A stretch of 64,000 bases of DNA from assembly GCA_902805475.1 (NCBI GenBank), contig CADCSX010000012.1, positions 744,001 through 808,000 of the forward strand, in the 5' to 3' direction. The notes beneath the pieces were generated by a model. That model had not been told where the DNA came from. It ran no database searches and was given only the letters and a program-made list of their open reading frames with translations. Shown here in pieces: positions 22,211-34,263 of the stretch. How positions within the stretch are numbered: position 1 is the stretch's first letter; each line of letters opens with the position of its first letter. A program made the position numbers and the translations under genes. The stretch comes from Entonaema liquescens. Lineage: Eukaryota; Ascomycota; Sordariomycetes; Xylariales; Xylariaceae.

Positions 22211-23395
22211 ATGAAGGCCTCCTTTATTAGAGGTATGTGTCCTTATCATACTGTATTCTCTCTCGGGCTCATTTTCCTAAACTCCACAGGAAGTCTTTCC
22301 GGCTCCAACCACTACAACGCCCGCTCATTCCCATCTTAAGCGCATGCACATACATCCGCAAAACATAATAACCCCTATATCGGCGATCGAGCATTTGCTT
22401 TCTAGCGCAATAGCCTGCTATAGCTAACCGAACACACGACCTAAAAGTCTTTGTAAGTTTATTTCAGTATTGCTTCAGCTTGTTATTCATGCTCCACTAC
22501 TACTACATACTACTAGTCAAAGCAGAACTAACAAATATCATAGACTTTCTATTACGCATTATGCCTCGTTAGGGCCTCTCTTGCCTACCCGGCGATATCA
22601 CTCCCGGACCAAACAACCAAACCCAGATCTATATTATTCCCCAGAATGGGTACAGCCAATCAGTTCCTTGGTTTCCAGCGAGTGACCTCGCCCTACAGTT
22701 CGCCAATCCATTATTAATCATGAAGCTCCGGCACTTAATCCGCGTGATCCTACCGGCGGCGTCGGGTGCGAGCCTGGTTACAACGGCTTCTCACAGACAA
22801 GATCAACGGAACTAATTATTATCGGCGTCATTCTATTCTATTACAACATCGCCCCTAAGTATAATACCACCAATAAACATTTCCTCAAGACCTAGAATTT
22901 CGAGGGTACACAATATACCTTTGCCGTTACTCTAAAATATACCAGGTTCGTACCGAGTTAGTTCATCAGTGTGATCTTTTAACTAATGTTCAGTAGCTAT
23001 TAACTAAGTCAATTATATCCCTTACTTCAACGTCCCTCACTGCACAATTCTGCCATATTCCCCGGGAGTTATGGCCCTACTGCAGCCGGCCTTTTCAGCA
23101 TAGCCCATCTACTCGTCGGGACTGTGGGGTCACGCTCAATTTTTGGGTTCTTATTGCCCTTATTTTATATTTTCGACCGGTAATTCCTGCGCTCCTGCAT
23201 GCTCCGGTCGCCTTTCGCGCCACAATTAGATGCGCTTGGGGGGCAGCGTTGAAAGAACACTTTATATAGTTCTACCTAACGTAGTATCTTAAACGCCCCT
23301 AGGTATATTCCCGATATACGTAAACGGAAAGATCAACGCCGGTACCATTGTCGGCGTTGTTGTCCTGTGTATCTTCGACTATCTACGCGACTTGA
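22211..23395 (+). pseudogene. Decayed gene for a secreted or single-pass membrane protein, family not recognised
   Basis: A credible promoter and leader (TATTTAA at 22087-22093, then a C/T/A-rich untranslated stretch) lead to ATG at 22211 and a short first exon, MKASFIRG after splicing. A GTATGT intron ending CCACAG follows, but the second exon meets a stop within about 13 codons. Further along, coding-like stretches occur in shifted frames: WFPASDLALQFANPLL (about 22662-22718), then ALNPRDPTGGVGCEPGYNGF (about 22733-22792), and near 23330-23390 a hydrophobic NAGTIVGVVVLCIF segment resembling a membrane helix. The frame changes and stops between them argue for a pseudogene. I do not recognise the family, and the ends are approximate. 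Confidence 0.42.
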
Positions 23396-23520
23396 TGGGT
23401 GTCGTCACTTGGCATTGCGAAGCATTCGAGACACGGTTTATTATTTTCAAATATCTCCGAGACCTGAGGAGTATCACTAGGTATTGAGAGGCATTCGAGA
23501 CATGGTTTATCAGAAAGAAG
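23380..23520. repeat. Imperfect tandem duplication, about 72-bp unit, two copies
   Basis: The unit starting TATCTACGCGACTTGATGGG at 23380 recurs at 23452 as TATCTCCGAGACCTGAGGAG. Both copies end with GCATTCGAGACAyGGTTTAT. The duplication lies at the 3' end of the decayed gene and just before the end of the orphan PKS gene. Confidence 0.6.
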
Positions 23521-23581
23521 TCTTAGTTTATACATAGTTATTATTCAATCCAACACCAACACAATACAACTATATCATCCT

Positions 23582-26500
23582 CTATAACTTACTTTTAATT
23601 CTTGCATTCGTAGTATTTTTATTTCGAAGTGCGTTTTGAAAAAGCTTCGATTTTGAAGCAATAGTCCGAGCCAGTTCCGTCAGAGGGACATCCTTCCGTA
23701 TCTCAGGGATTGGCACCAAACTCTGATACTCCTTAAGTGCCCAGTTTCTAAGTTCGAATGCCACAAGAATGTTCGCATCGTACGCCTTAATCGATTGGTT
23801 GGCGTCGAGATCCCCAGGCTTCGTATACAAGTTCTTCGCAAGCCTGGCGATCAAAGCTGGGCACACAATGTCCGTCGCGTCATCGAGACTGGTTGCAGTT
23901 TGTATTTTTCTCGCAGAGGAATGAACGACTTTGGGATCCCCAAATAACTGCGTGCCATATACACTCTGCGGACCGAATAGTGAACTGGAGAACCAGTAAG
24001 GAGGTTCATCGCCTGCAGCCCTAACCAAACCCCCGGTGGCAATGCCCAGGATTGGCTGTATTTCACACTGGTCTGCAATTGCGGCCTCAACTACTGTGAG
24101 CAATTGTTTTTCCGTAAGCGTTGGGACACCGGGCCGTAAAAGCTCAGGCATCTTCCAGTTCTCCGCAACGTATCCGACGTCTCCCATCCATCCGATGCAG
24201 ATACTGGTTGCTTTTAGGCCTTTCGCTCGACGGTAATGCACAATCGCGTCTTGATACGCGCAGCCTTCTGGTATTTAGTACGTCGAATATCAACTATTTC
24301 AGGTTGGGAGCTTACCCGCGATATAGTTACTTTGCAGTAAGAGTCCAAGAATCCCCCCTGTTGCTGATCCGCATATGAAGAAGTCGAGGGCATTGGGCAG
24401 CATATGATGCAAATTATAGGTGACGTTATATTTGGACAGCAGCGATGCCGACCACATATCGAATCCCATACCTTGGAGCATTGCATCCTGGATTTCATGT
24501 TAGGGATAATCATCACGCGTTCACTACTTAGGAAACGTACCTGCATGTCCATTGACAGAATCACCACTCCACGTATCGGTGGGAATCCCTCATTCGATAT
24601 ATTGTCAAGCACATCTTGACACTGCTTCGTGTAGCCAATATTCGCTGCGATAGCCTTGACCCTCACACCAATAGTAGAAAGATCCTGAATGAGCTTTTTG
24701 ACTCGAGGGTTCTTATCCCCGGATCTAGAAGTAGTCACGATGTTCCGTGCCCCCTTTTTAGCCATCCGCATGACCAGCGATCTACCAATCCCGCCCGTAC
24801 CTCCTGGAATGAGGTAAGTAGCATCAGGACGTAGTTGGAAGTCGGCCGGACCAGTGGAGGCTCCTTGGGTCCCTGCAGTGGTCAAGCGCCTACTAAGAAT
24901 CTCGTCGGGGAAAATGCGTGGAATATAAATAGCGCCATTTCTCACAGCGAACTCGTCATCGCTATCATTCTGATTTCTTTGAAGGCGTAGAAGTTGCAAA
25001 ATGGAGTTGGCTACTTCTGGTTTACCGCAAGGGACGTCCGGGTCAAGGTCGAGGGTCTTAAACCTAACCTCGGGGGCCTCAGCCCGGATTACCCGTGCCA
25101 TTCCCATGACCATGTTGAACTCAGGCACACGCACATCGACGAGGCTCCCTCCCCTGGTTAACCAGAGAACGGCCTCAGAATTGAGGATCATGTGCTTAAT
25201 CGCCTCGAATTCCTCGGGTCCGATTGATGCCAATAACGGCTTCTCGACCTCATAGAAAACTATGCATTGTGTCGTTCTCAAGTCCAATGCTCTTGTATCG
25301 ACAAGCGACAATCTATCAACAGATACCCCATCTGCTACCAGCGTGTCTGAGAATTTTTTGATCATCAACCTCGTCTGGCCGTTCGGAGTAGGGGGTGCTA
25401 TAATCATGACTTTGCTTGACAGCTCATCCTGAGGGGTATATGGAATGCTGGATGCCATTATAGACGAGGAGTAGCCGACATTTTGTTGGTCTCGGAAACA
25501 CCACTCGATGCCCGAGAAGCCCTGCGAGCGGAGCTTGAAGTGCCATTCTTCTTCGGAGAGCTCTGGGCCCCAGTGGCGGCTATCATTCTCACCTGAATTT
25601 AATTAGTATGCGCATTATATTAGTAGGTCGATAAGTAATATCGCGGTTCGGCCTCACCTAGCCACCAATTGGGGAAGACCCCAAACATAACGGAGTGCCT
25701 TGCGATTTTGTTCGTCAAGTCGGTAACGATAAGATGCCCGCCCCTATTATATTAACATTAGCGTGCGAGCTTCTAGTGAGCGAACGATAATGTCATAAAT
25801 CTATTAACCTACGGTTTTAGTAGCTTCTTGCAGTTCGCAAGGGTTGCTGTGATGGAGGACGTCGTATGTAAAATTTGGAAAGAGACAACAAGGTCATAGG
25901 ATTCTCTTTCTATACCTTGCTGCGAAACATCTTTCTCGATATCAAGGATCTTGTACTCCACAATAGGGGCCCATTCCTCAAGCTTGGTCTTGGCCTCCGC
26001 AGAGAAAGTATCATCAACGTTAGTATACGTGTATTTCTGTAGTCGGCCTGCAATATCCTCCCCGAGGCCTGAGAGGATACCACTTGTAATATCCCCTGTT
26101 CCCGCACCGATCTCAAGAACGCGCAGTGGCTTCTTATGCGAGAGATGCTTGATGTACTGATGCTGAACAGCCTCTAGGCGTTTAAATGAGAGACCGGCCT
26201 GGTATACGCTCCGTAGGTCGTTCGCGTTTATTACATCTGAGGCTTCGATCTTTCCCGCAAGTATCCTATGAATGTTATCGTAGATACGACACATCAGCTT
26301 CCCTTCCAGACTTGCTTCCGCAACATGGGCCAACACGATGTCTTCAGTCCTCTCGTGTGCCAATGCCCATTCAGGTGTCTGGCAAGGTAGGCCGCCTTCC
26401 TTGCCTAATTCGAACTGCCTCTTGGCGTATTGGTAGTACGTCTGGTGGTGAGGTGCCATCTTCGAGACATCACCGGTGCTAAACCTCTGGACGACTCTTT

Positions 26501-26723
26501 TGCAGATGATATAAGCGGCCCATTCCAGTTCGTGAATATCCGAGTCCTTGGTCCGAGGTTCATCGTGGTAAACTTTCTTTAACGATTCCTGGATTGCGTC
26601 TATCGAATTCTCTGCATCTATGTCCCAGGTCATACGGGACCCTAATTTTCTCAAGGTATTTGCCTGGGCTCCTGTGCCCCCTCTCGGAACCTCATGCGTA
26701 TGACTTTCCGTGATGCGAGACAT
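23582..26723 (-). CDS. Orphan PKS fragment: C-methyltransferase, ketoreductase and serine-less ACP
   Basis: Five exons, 26723-25813, 25743-25658, 25592-24541, 24487-24316 and 24267-23582, join without a frame break to 968 residues. The MT domain (about residues 30-340) has the SAM motif VLEIGAGTGDIT and the later PKS-type stretch FPNWWLGEND. A linker follows, then KR with the NADPH motif YLIPGGTGGIGRS, lysine in LLSKYNV, serine in FFICGSATGG and tyrosine in LQSNYIAE. The C-terminal ACP-like domain reads AYDANILVAFELRNW where carrier proteins have G-x-D-S-L, so the phosphopantetheine serine is isoleucine. No KS, AT, DH or ER is present here or in the next 1.1 kb upstream. The ATG at 26723 is the first in frame; the frame stays open to a possible acceptor near 26787, so a short upstream exon cannot be excluded. 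It could be a trans-acting methyltransferase/reductase or an intact-looking remnant of a deleted PKS. Confidence 0.85.
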
Positions 26724-27865
26724 TGGATCGTTGTTTAAAGGCAGTCCCCAGATCAACGAGGGCAGATAACTAGGTACCCGTCTGGGCGGTTATTAGTGAA
26801 ATAGGTATATGTAATATGGGCCGTAAAAGCGACTCAATCGACTGACCGAGCTTCCTACAAGCGACTGGGGAAGCCCAACTTATATACACATTCTTACTGA
26901 GTTACCTGGTACTATGATAGCAGTCTCTTGATCACTTACTTTAGCAGTTCTTTAGCAGATTGAAGATAAGCTAGCAAAAAAAAGTAAATATTCTTTATGT
27001 ATGTTGGTTGTAGAAAACCCTGTAAATGCAATAGATTGCGAGGAATTACGGCTTGTAGTACGTAGACATGAATGCAACAACTTGTATTCATTCCTTGGCG
27101 AGATGTTGCAGGGGTTACTATATTCCCACTAGGTCTTGGGTACATAAAAAGTTATAGGAAAGTGGCTTTTTCAATAAAAAGGATAGAGAATGATACTTTG
27201 GTAGCAACTTCGGTAAGTGAACAAAAATAGTTATAAATGAATGGTCAAATCTCATCTGGTATAGTAGCCCATCATCATGTGCATTATCATATGGTGAGTG
27301 AATTCGTATCGTGGTTGTCATTGGTGGTCTTAGGTAGGTCAGCAATAAGTTATGAGCGGGTTATGGTGTTGTGGTGCACACTTCTAGGTAAGGTAGTATT
27401 TGTATATTTGTATATTGCTGCTACAGATATTCGACGAGTCTAGGGTGCGATCGTCGCATATATGAAGACAGCGCTTATACCTGGGTACGACAATCCATAT
27501 GTCATCACCGCGGCCCGCCCCAGCATACCGAATCATACTCATGCCTTAGGTCCCGGAGCCAGACAAATCATGCAAAGTATTTCGTGTAATATAAGCTGAC
27601 CATACCTCTGGGTGTAACGATTAGCCGTCGAAGTTGGCGAAATAGTTATTACCGCAAGAGATTGATAATTAACTCTTATAGGCCAGGTAGCTAGCTCCTC
27701 TAGACGAAATACCTAGCATTAAGTGGAGGGTATCAAGCTCTAATACTATGAGATTCGCTAAATAATTCTTATTGTCTTGAAAAAATGCTAAGGCTATCCT
27801 GCCTATGTGTATCATTTGCGTGTTCCATCTTAAATGCATGTAACTACTTCTAGTTGTCAGAGCTC
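26724..27865. other. Intergenic, orphan PKS to NIPA gene
   Basis: About 1.1 kb. I looked here for KS, AT or DH motifs belonging to the truncated PKS and found none on either strand. No other gene is evident. Confidence 0.5.
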
Positions 27866-29605
27866 TTAATCAAACAGCATCATCGCCTCTGGGACTCCTT
27901 GGTCGCGGCCTTTGATTGAAATCCCTTTCCTCGGTGTCATCCTCCGGTTCATCCTGGTACTGCCTCCTCGAAGGACTCGAAACCCAAGATTGTCTCCTTT
28001 CGCTTTCGCCCCTGGTGAGCTAGCCACCGCCACATCCGAATTATTGTTGCGTTTTCCGCGCCACCACCTCAGCTTCCAAATTCCGCCCAGGGCATCTTGA
28101 ACCCCACCACCTGTAGAGCTCTTCCTCCGCATGTGCTTCCGTGCCGTAAAGCCCGGAAATCCAGTTGACTTTCTCCGGCGTCGGAAAATTCTCCTTGGTG
28201 ACTCCCCGCTGGGATCGGCTGCGGTTAAAGAGACCGTTGATTCGCCTGATACTAATCTACGCTCACCCATTAACGGCGTATTCTCGCTAATAGCGCTACC
28301 GGGTATAGTGGTCGATCGAGATTTAGTAAACGGTGGTCTCGGTGTATCCTGATCTTCTAATTCATCCCATATCTCTGAACGCTCGTGCCAACGGTTTGCG
28401 GGTTTGCGACCTGGTGTGAGGGGTGTGGTCTCTATATTTGGCGCGAAGGTGTTATACGTCGCTGGCACAGCCTCTTCAACTAGACCCACCGAGTCCGAGT
28501 CCGTAGGAGACGAATCTTCCCCTTCTGTATCATCTACCAATCCTAACCCTGGTGTCAGGGTTGATTGTCCGACAGCAGGAGGATGTTGTTCGTCGCTAAG
28601 ACGCCATGAGAGTGCTAAGACGCCGGAGAGAAGGATAGCAGTGCCCAACGCAATGAGTCCGCCGTGTAAAGGTGTAATAAGATCGGTCTGCCGGAAGTAT
28701 ATTAAGCCATCCAGAATAGCGATGATGTTGTAAATGCAAAAGACAAGGGGGTATAAAACTGAGGTGGATATCAACTTCAATCCACGATGTAGATAATACA
28801 ACTGGCTTAATGCCAGAGAAACTAAACCAAACACGAGCATCCACGACTCCCAATGAACGAATTGATTGTCGCCGTCAGCAATTGTCCTGATAACAAGCTC
28901 GACAGCGGACTTGGCGAATAGTAGAGAGTGTGCTGATAGGATGCCGCTAATACATCCAAATATGAGACCGCGGGCCAGCCGGAACCTAGCATTCTGGGAA
29001 AGGTTGCTAAGATGATTGACTAGATCGATGACCACTGCCATGGAGATAACGAGCACACCTTGGAGCGACATCCATAGGATAAAAGGCCATCTGCCGAGCA
29101 GATCTAGTAATTCTGGTAGACTATGTGCCGGGGAAGGTATCGCGCCGAATATCGCTATTAAGGCCGCCCCGGTAGTAACGAGTGCGGTGCCGTAGAAGGA
29201 CCATCGCGTGAAAGGTTCGCCCAATATTAAGGTCGCACATACGGAATTAAAGACCAACCCGGCGGCTTGTAGAGTCGATAGGACTGGTAATGGTAGGGTA
29301 GAGATCTGGATCGTACTCCCGACAATATTGGAAAAGATGAACATGCCCATCCCCAGCTGCCATCTCCGCCTTCGATACGCGGGTCGCTGAAATTCGAGTG
29401 GATACTTCTCATCTTCGAGCATATGCGACTTTCGTTGGAGTGTGAGACCGAGGGATTGGACGCTCGTGGATATTAAACCGACTAAGATACCAATCTACGA
29501 AGGGAGACAAGACACGTTAGCTACGGGAAAGGGCAGAAAGAATTACCAGGCAATCAAACATACCGTGATGGTGCCTCCGGGAGAGAGGTCGCCAAATATC
29601 CCCAT
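27866..29605 (-). CDS. NIPA-family (DUF803) magnesium transporter-like membrane protein
   Basis: Multi-pass membrane protein of the NIPA/DUF803 family, linked to Mg2+ transport in animals. Two exons, 29605-29564 (14 codons, MGIFGDLSPGGTIT) and 29494-27866, give 556 residues. The short first exon precedes IGILVGLISTSVQSLGLTLQ, the typical first helix; starting at the internal ATG (29422) would lose it. About eight further helices follow, including LPLPVLSTLQAAGLVFNSVC and STSVLYPLVFCIYNIIAIL. From about residue 310 onward the protein is a long polar, Ser/Arg-rich cytoplasmic tail of about 240 residues with several basic patches, as in fungal members. The family call is firm; the transported ion is inferred. 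Confidence 0.85.
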
Positions 29606-31013
29606 TGCGATAGTTTGATGCTAGGTCATCTGCGATACCCGCTAGATGAAAGATCGCCTCGGCTGCCCATGGGACTATACTATCGAATGCCTCTAACCTG
29701 GGCTACGTCTAATTCGTAGGCGCGACAAAAGGAAAAAAAAGTGTAAGCGGATATTTGGGCAGACTGCGAATGATAAAAGGTCGAGGCCAACGAATATAGT
29801 CGTAAGATGTAACGTTCGACACGTATCTAATTAGTCGCAGGGTTCGAGATCAAATTGGCGATGCGGTGAACTCGTTGACGCCGTCCGAGTGCAAAGAGCA
29901 GGGGTATTGCTTAGATTGTTGAGTTGGCAAAGTAAACCTAGTGCTTTCTCTATCTGCCTCTCTCCCTCTCGGCAGCGAAATAGAACAAAGAGTGGGCGGA
30001 ACTGTATAATACGATATGGATGATTTACGATGATATGGTAGAAGTGAATATGAAGTTATTATGTGTGATACGAAGTACTTGAGCTTAGGTAAAAGGTGAA
30101 AGTGTATCAAATGTTGCAAAAAATAGACTTTAGGTAGAAAATAGGAAAGTACAAAACTCTATTCTAAGGGGTATGAGGTAATGGGGGTTTGATACAATCG
30201 ATTTGATCCGCCGGCTGTTGGGGCGAGACAAGCAGAAAAAAAAAACCTTGGAATCTTTTTACATCAATGTTCAGACTTAAGCATTTATTATTTATTATAC
30301 CCAAATAATCATAGCAGCGTAGTAACAAAATGCATGCAGCGACAACATATCCATGAATAAAAGAAATATACCCTCAGACCTTAGACCCTTCCAGTCGAAT
30401 CCCGTATCAAGTGCCAGTGGTCATTGGCCACACATTGACAGACACAAGTCATTCTGCAGGGGCCACCAGACTCCAGGTTCTGCATCGTGGTACAGCTGTT
30501 ACAACAGTGGGGTTACAGCAGATAATTGCCTGGCTAAGATATTAGTTAGCTAACTAGCCACAGGAAACTATTCCCTTTAGCTTATCCCAAAAGATCCATA
30601 GATGAATTATTATGGCTGTGTGGCTGATGCTGTTTGAATGAGACTCAGGTTAGGTAATAATAGGTACCTAGTTCCATGTACATGCATTAAATGTAGCTCA
30701 AGGGTACCTAAGCTTTACATAACATAACATTCATATGTCACCGGACCAAGGTTTCTAATAACTGTATCAATTCATTCAACGTTGCTGCAGGAGAGCTACC
30801 ACTGTAACCGACCCGCTATCTCCAAATCCAACCTACGTATTGAACGTATTGAAACATTCGACAACCTTATTCAAATCCGAACTTGAACATATCTTCCTCT
30901 ATAGCTTCCTCTATCGTGTGGATTTCTCAGACTTCCGTCCAGCTGAGATATCCTCTGGCTTCACTTCTCTCCAAACCCCAATCACCAAGTCTCCTCCCCA
31001 TACTCCTCCCAAG
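29606..31013. other. Divergent promoter region, NIPA gene and V-ATPase subunit E
   Basis: 1.4 kb between divergent genes. It has a homopolymer A tract near 30236-30246 but no supportable gene. It probably holds both promoters; I see no clear TATA for either. Confidence 0.4.
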
Positions 31014-31956
31014 ATGTCGCAAGTTCACGCCTTGTCCGACGACCAGGTAAATAGTTTCGTTTCGTTTCGTTTCCTCACCTTCAAGCACAAGTAGCTATAT
31101 ACAATACTATAATCTCGACTCGAGGGATAATAATAAATCAATATGGAAAAAGACATTAGCAATGGCATAACATACTAATGAACAATGTCCCCTCTCCAAA
31201 CAGGTCGGGCAAGAGCTCCGCAAGATGACGGCATTCATCAAGCAGGAAGCCCTCGAGAAGGCGCGCGAGATCGAGATCAAAGCGAACGAGGAATTCAGCA
31301 TCGAGAAGTCCAAGCTAGTGCGCCAGGAAACCGACGCCATCGACGCCGCCCACGCCAAGCGCCTCAAGCAAGCCGCCATGTCCCAGCAGATCACCCGCTC
31401 CACCGTCGCCAACAAGACTCGCCTCAAGGTCCTCGCCGCTCGCCAGCAGCTCCTCGACGACATCTTCGCCGCCGCCTCCAAGCGCCTCGTCGAGGGCACC
31501 AAGGACTCCGCCAAGTACCGCGCCATCCTCAAGAACCTGCTCCTCGAGGGCCTGTACGCCCTCTCCGAGCCCGCTGTCCAGGTCCGTGCCAGAAAGGCCG
31601 ACTACGACGTCCTGAGGGAGGCTATCAAGGAGGCTGAGAGCGAGTACAAGAGCAATACGGGTAAGGAGACCAAGGTTACGAACGACGAGGCTAATCCGTT
31701 GCCCGAGGAAAGGTAAGTAACGCTACTACTACTAGTCCCGAATTCAAAGGTTTTGGAAAAGTCGGCGTATGATGAGATGATTCGCTAACAAAGCAACACA
31801 TAAAGCTCCGGCGGATTATTTATCGTAGGTGGTCAAGGCAAGATCGAGATCAACAACACCTTCGACGAGAGACTGCTACTCCTACAAAGTAGCGGTCTCC
31901 CCGCCGTGCGAGAGACGCTGTTCGGCAAGAACCCTAACCGAAAGTTCTACGATTAA
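31014..31956 (+). CDS. VMA4: V-type H+-ATPase subunit E
   Basis: Peripheral-stalk subunit that, with subunit G, links the V1 catalytic head to the membrane V0 sector of the vacuolar proton pump. Exons 31014-31046, 31204-31712 and 31806-31956 join to 230 residues, close to the usual 226-233. The first exon has only 11 codons (MSQVHALSDDQ). The N-terminal half is a charged helix (FIKQEALEKAREIEIKANEE). The conserved C-terminal end includes GGLFIVGGQGKIEINNTFDE and RETLFGKNPNRKFYD. Codon use in exon 2 is strongly C/G-ending, unlike most genes here, as expected for a highly expressed housekeeping gene. A (CAA)6 run lies in the 3' flank. Confidence 0.97.
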
Positions 31957-32020
31957 AGGGAGGAACCTTATTGTCAAGGTTTAAACTTCACTTATGAGCA
32001 CGCTTAACATATACACATGA

Positions 32021-32039
32021 CAACAACAACAACAACAAC
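32021..32039 (+). repeat. (CAA)6 microsatellite in the 3' flank of VMA4
   Basis: Six perfect CAA units lie 65 bases after the stop codon, probably in the 3' untranslated region. Confidence 0.8.
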
Positions 32040-32326
32040 GCTGGACGTCGGCAAAGCAGAAGAGAAGAGAGCAGATAGGAGAGATTATGTTTAAGTAGCG
32101 TCACGCTGTTCTCCCTGTTTAGGGTTCTCTTGTAAAGGGGTAGTAGTCAGTTACATTTGGACACGGAATCTAGAGCCCGTGTTATTATTTATTTGTGGTA
32201 CTCACTAGAAGGCTGCTTGCTGTATATCATAAGGCGTTGCAGGAACGTCCGCATCAATAAAACACACCAGTTTATCCCCTACATTCTCAATAGCTACTCC
32301 GTACAACCCTCATGCCATATTATCGT

Positions 32327-34263
32327 CTATTTCCCCCTTTCTACTGACTGGCTAACAGCAACGCCAGTATTGTTCCATTCTGCCTTCTTCTGTGCCCAGT
32401 TCTTCATAAATGCTCGCTGTTTGGGTATGTTGGTATCTTCCCTCGGCTCCGGGTCGAAGATGCTAGTCTTGGGCGGCGGCCGTGTGCGCACCGCGTATGT
32501 TAATCGTTTGGCTACCAGGTCGATGGACGCCTTAGTGACCTTGCGTGAGAGTAGAGCGCTGTCATGGATCTTATCATGCACCACTTTAAGCCTGAAGGTC
32601 AGAGCATCGATGTCGGCGTCGAACTTGCGAGCCGCGTCCCCTCGCCATTTTCTAAGTGCTGCTGCATGATGAAGCCCGCATCGGCGATGACAATGTCCAG
32701 AAGCGCTATTAACGCACGTAGGCTGTCAAAATCGGTGGTTGCACCGATGCGGAAATCGCTCGAATCCAGCCGGTTCATGATTTTGGCTAGGGTTAAGCTT
32801 TCGTCAATAGGTCTGCTACTTAGATCTTCGTCTCGGAACAGCACTACAGCCGCCATGCGTCGACGTAAGTCAAGGAGCTTAGCGGTAGTCTTTGGCATAT
32901 GGCTGATAGGGACGACCTGATGCATAGGATCGTCTACGCTCTCGTAGAGGTAAGAAGATATTATCTCACACTTGGTGGTGGTTAGTCTTATTGACCTCAG
33001 TTGCACAGATAAAGTGGTAAGACTTACGGCTTCGTTCCATTGTGATATACTTTGTTTTGATAATCTTGTGACAAGAGCTTCCATTGCTGCGGCGTGCTCA
33101 GAACGGACCGTCGTGCTCACAAGAGGGTCAAGTCCCATTCGTACTAGGAGTTTAGTAGCCCCTATTGCATTGTCTGCCTTCAAGTTTGGGGCGATGCGCT
33201 CCAAAAGCTCGAGGAAAGTGATCAAACCTGACCAATCTTTTTGAGGATACGGATCTTCCATTCTGGGCAGTTTCTCAAGCTTGGTACTTTTTTGGCTTCG
33301 AGAATACCTAGGTCCGCCCATCCTCCCAAGCATAGAGTACAATCGTTGCTCGGTGACGAGACGCGCGATGCTATCAGGACACAAGGCTACTAGATTACAG
33401 TATTGTACGCGTAGCTGCGCGTTCCTCTCGGGGCAGACTTCGTCTAAGATCCATAGGAACAACTCATCTGGAAGTACTCTACCCTTAGAGGCTATGGTAT
33501 GAGGTAAGCCGAGGATTACGGCTTGATCTCGTGTGCGCGAGTCAGCAAGACATCGCCAACATCCCTTTGCCTCCTGTTGCGGGAATGGACTCCTAGGAGG
33601 CTTGAATAGGGGCTGTTGAAGACTAAAGAAATAGCACAGCTTATGAGACCCGTCAACTTTGGTACGGTTCATAGCCCTCATGAGCTTGTCTCCTTTGGCG
33701 TCCTCCTCGTCATCTTTTAGAAGTTCCTTGGCTGTTTTCTGCAACAGGGTTGGGTCCTTTTGTACTTCGGTTAGAACTTGACCATCCTCGTCATCTTCGT
33801 CACTCTGGTTAATGAGCTCATCTGCTCTCCTGGCACTCTCATCTGCCCGGTCAGACTGTCGAGCATGGCTAATTAAAGACTTGAGGTCAAATTTATGTTT
33901 AGGCTGTAGCGTCAATGGCGATTTGAGAAGAGAAGCTGAATTAGGGGCTATCCTCTTTGCTTTGGGAGTAGAGGTTAGATCCGAGTCTCTCTGATAAGGC
34001 GCAGGCCCTTTTTTCCGCTGAATAAATGCAGATATAGATTCTAATGAGTCGTCCGAGTCGCCGTCCTCATCATCGGATCCTTTAATTTCATCGGTCCGAT
34101 CACGTAGCTTCGGAGTGGGTTTCGGTGGTGTAGTAGGGGATGAAAACAAGGGCTGTAGATCCCGGACCGGTTCTGATGATGAGGCCGGCTGGGATTGAGA
34201 GTTACTACGGCTGACACTTTTGCCGAAGAAGCCTCTGATATCCCGACTCCGGGACATCGACAT
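32327..34263 (-). CDS. Putative CANIN-domain (Nse5/Nse6-type, Smc5/6-associated) protein, frame break near C-terminus
   Basis: Exon 34263-33028, a 57-base intron (32971-33027, GTAAGT donor and ACTAAC branch site), then 32970-32327, about 626 codons in all. The N-terminal 200 residues are disordered and acidic/serine-rich (RGFFGKSVSRSNS; GSDDEDGDSDDSLES). The C-terminal helical part contains FLWILDEVCPERNAQLRVQY and a helical repeat-like region. This layout resembles the fungal CANIN family that links to the Smc5/6 DNA-repair complex; that call is from memory of family style and is moderate. A four-G run on the coding strand (32638-32641) breaks the frame: the upstream frame stops at 32599, while the conserved-looking continuation KFDADIDALTFRLKVVHDKI lies in the next frame to 32327. 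One missing base would explain it. Confidence 0.6.

Noticed and set aside
26724..27865. Search for missing KS/AT/DH of the orphan PKS
   Set aside because: No DTACSSS-, GHSxG- or HxxxGxxxxP-like motifs on either strand; the orphan gene truly lacks them here.
31185..31637. 150-codon plus-strand frame rich in Arg/Pro/Gly
   Set aside because: Alternate frame of V-ATPase subunit E exon 2; it arises from the strong C/G third-position bias.
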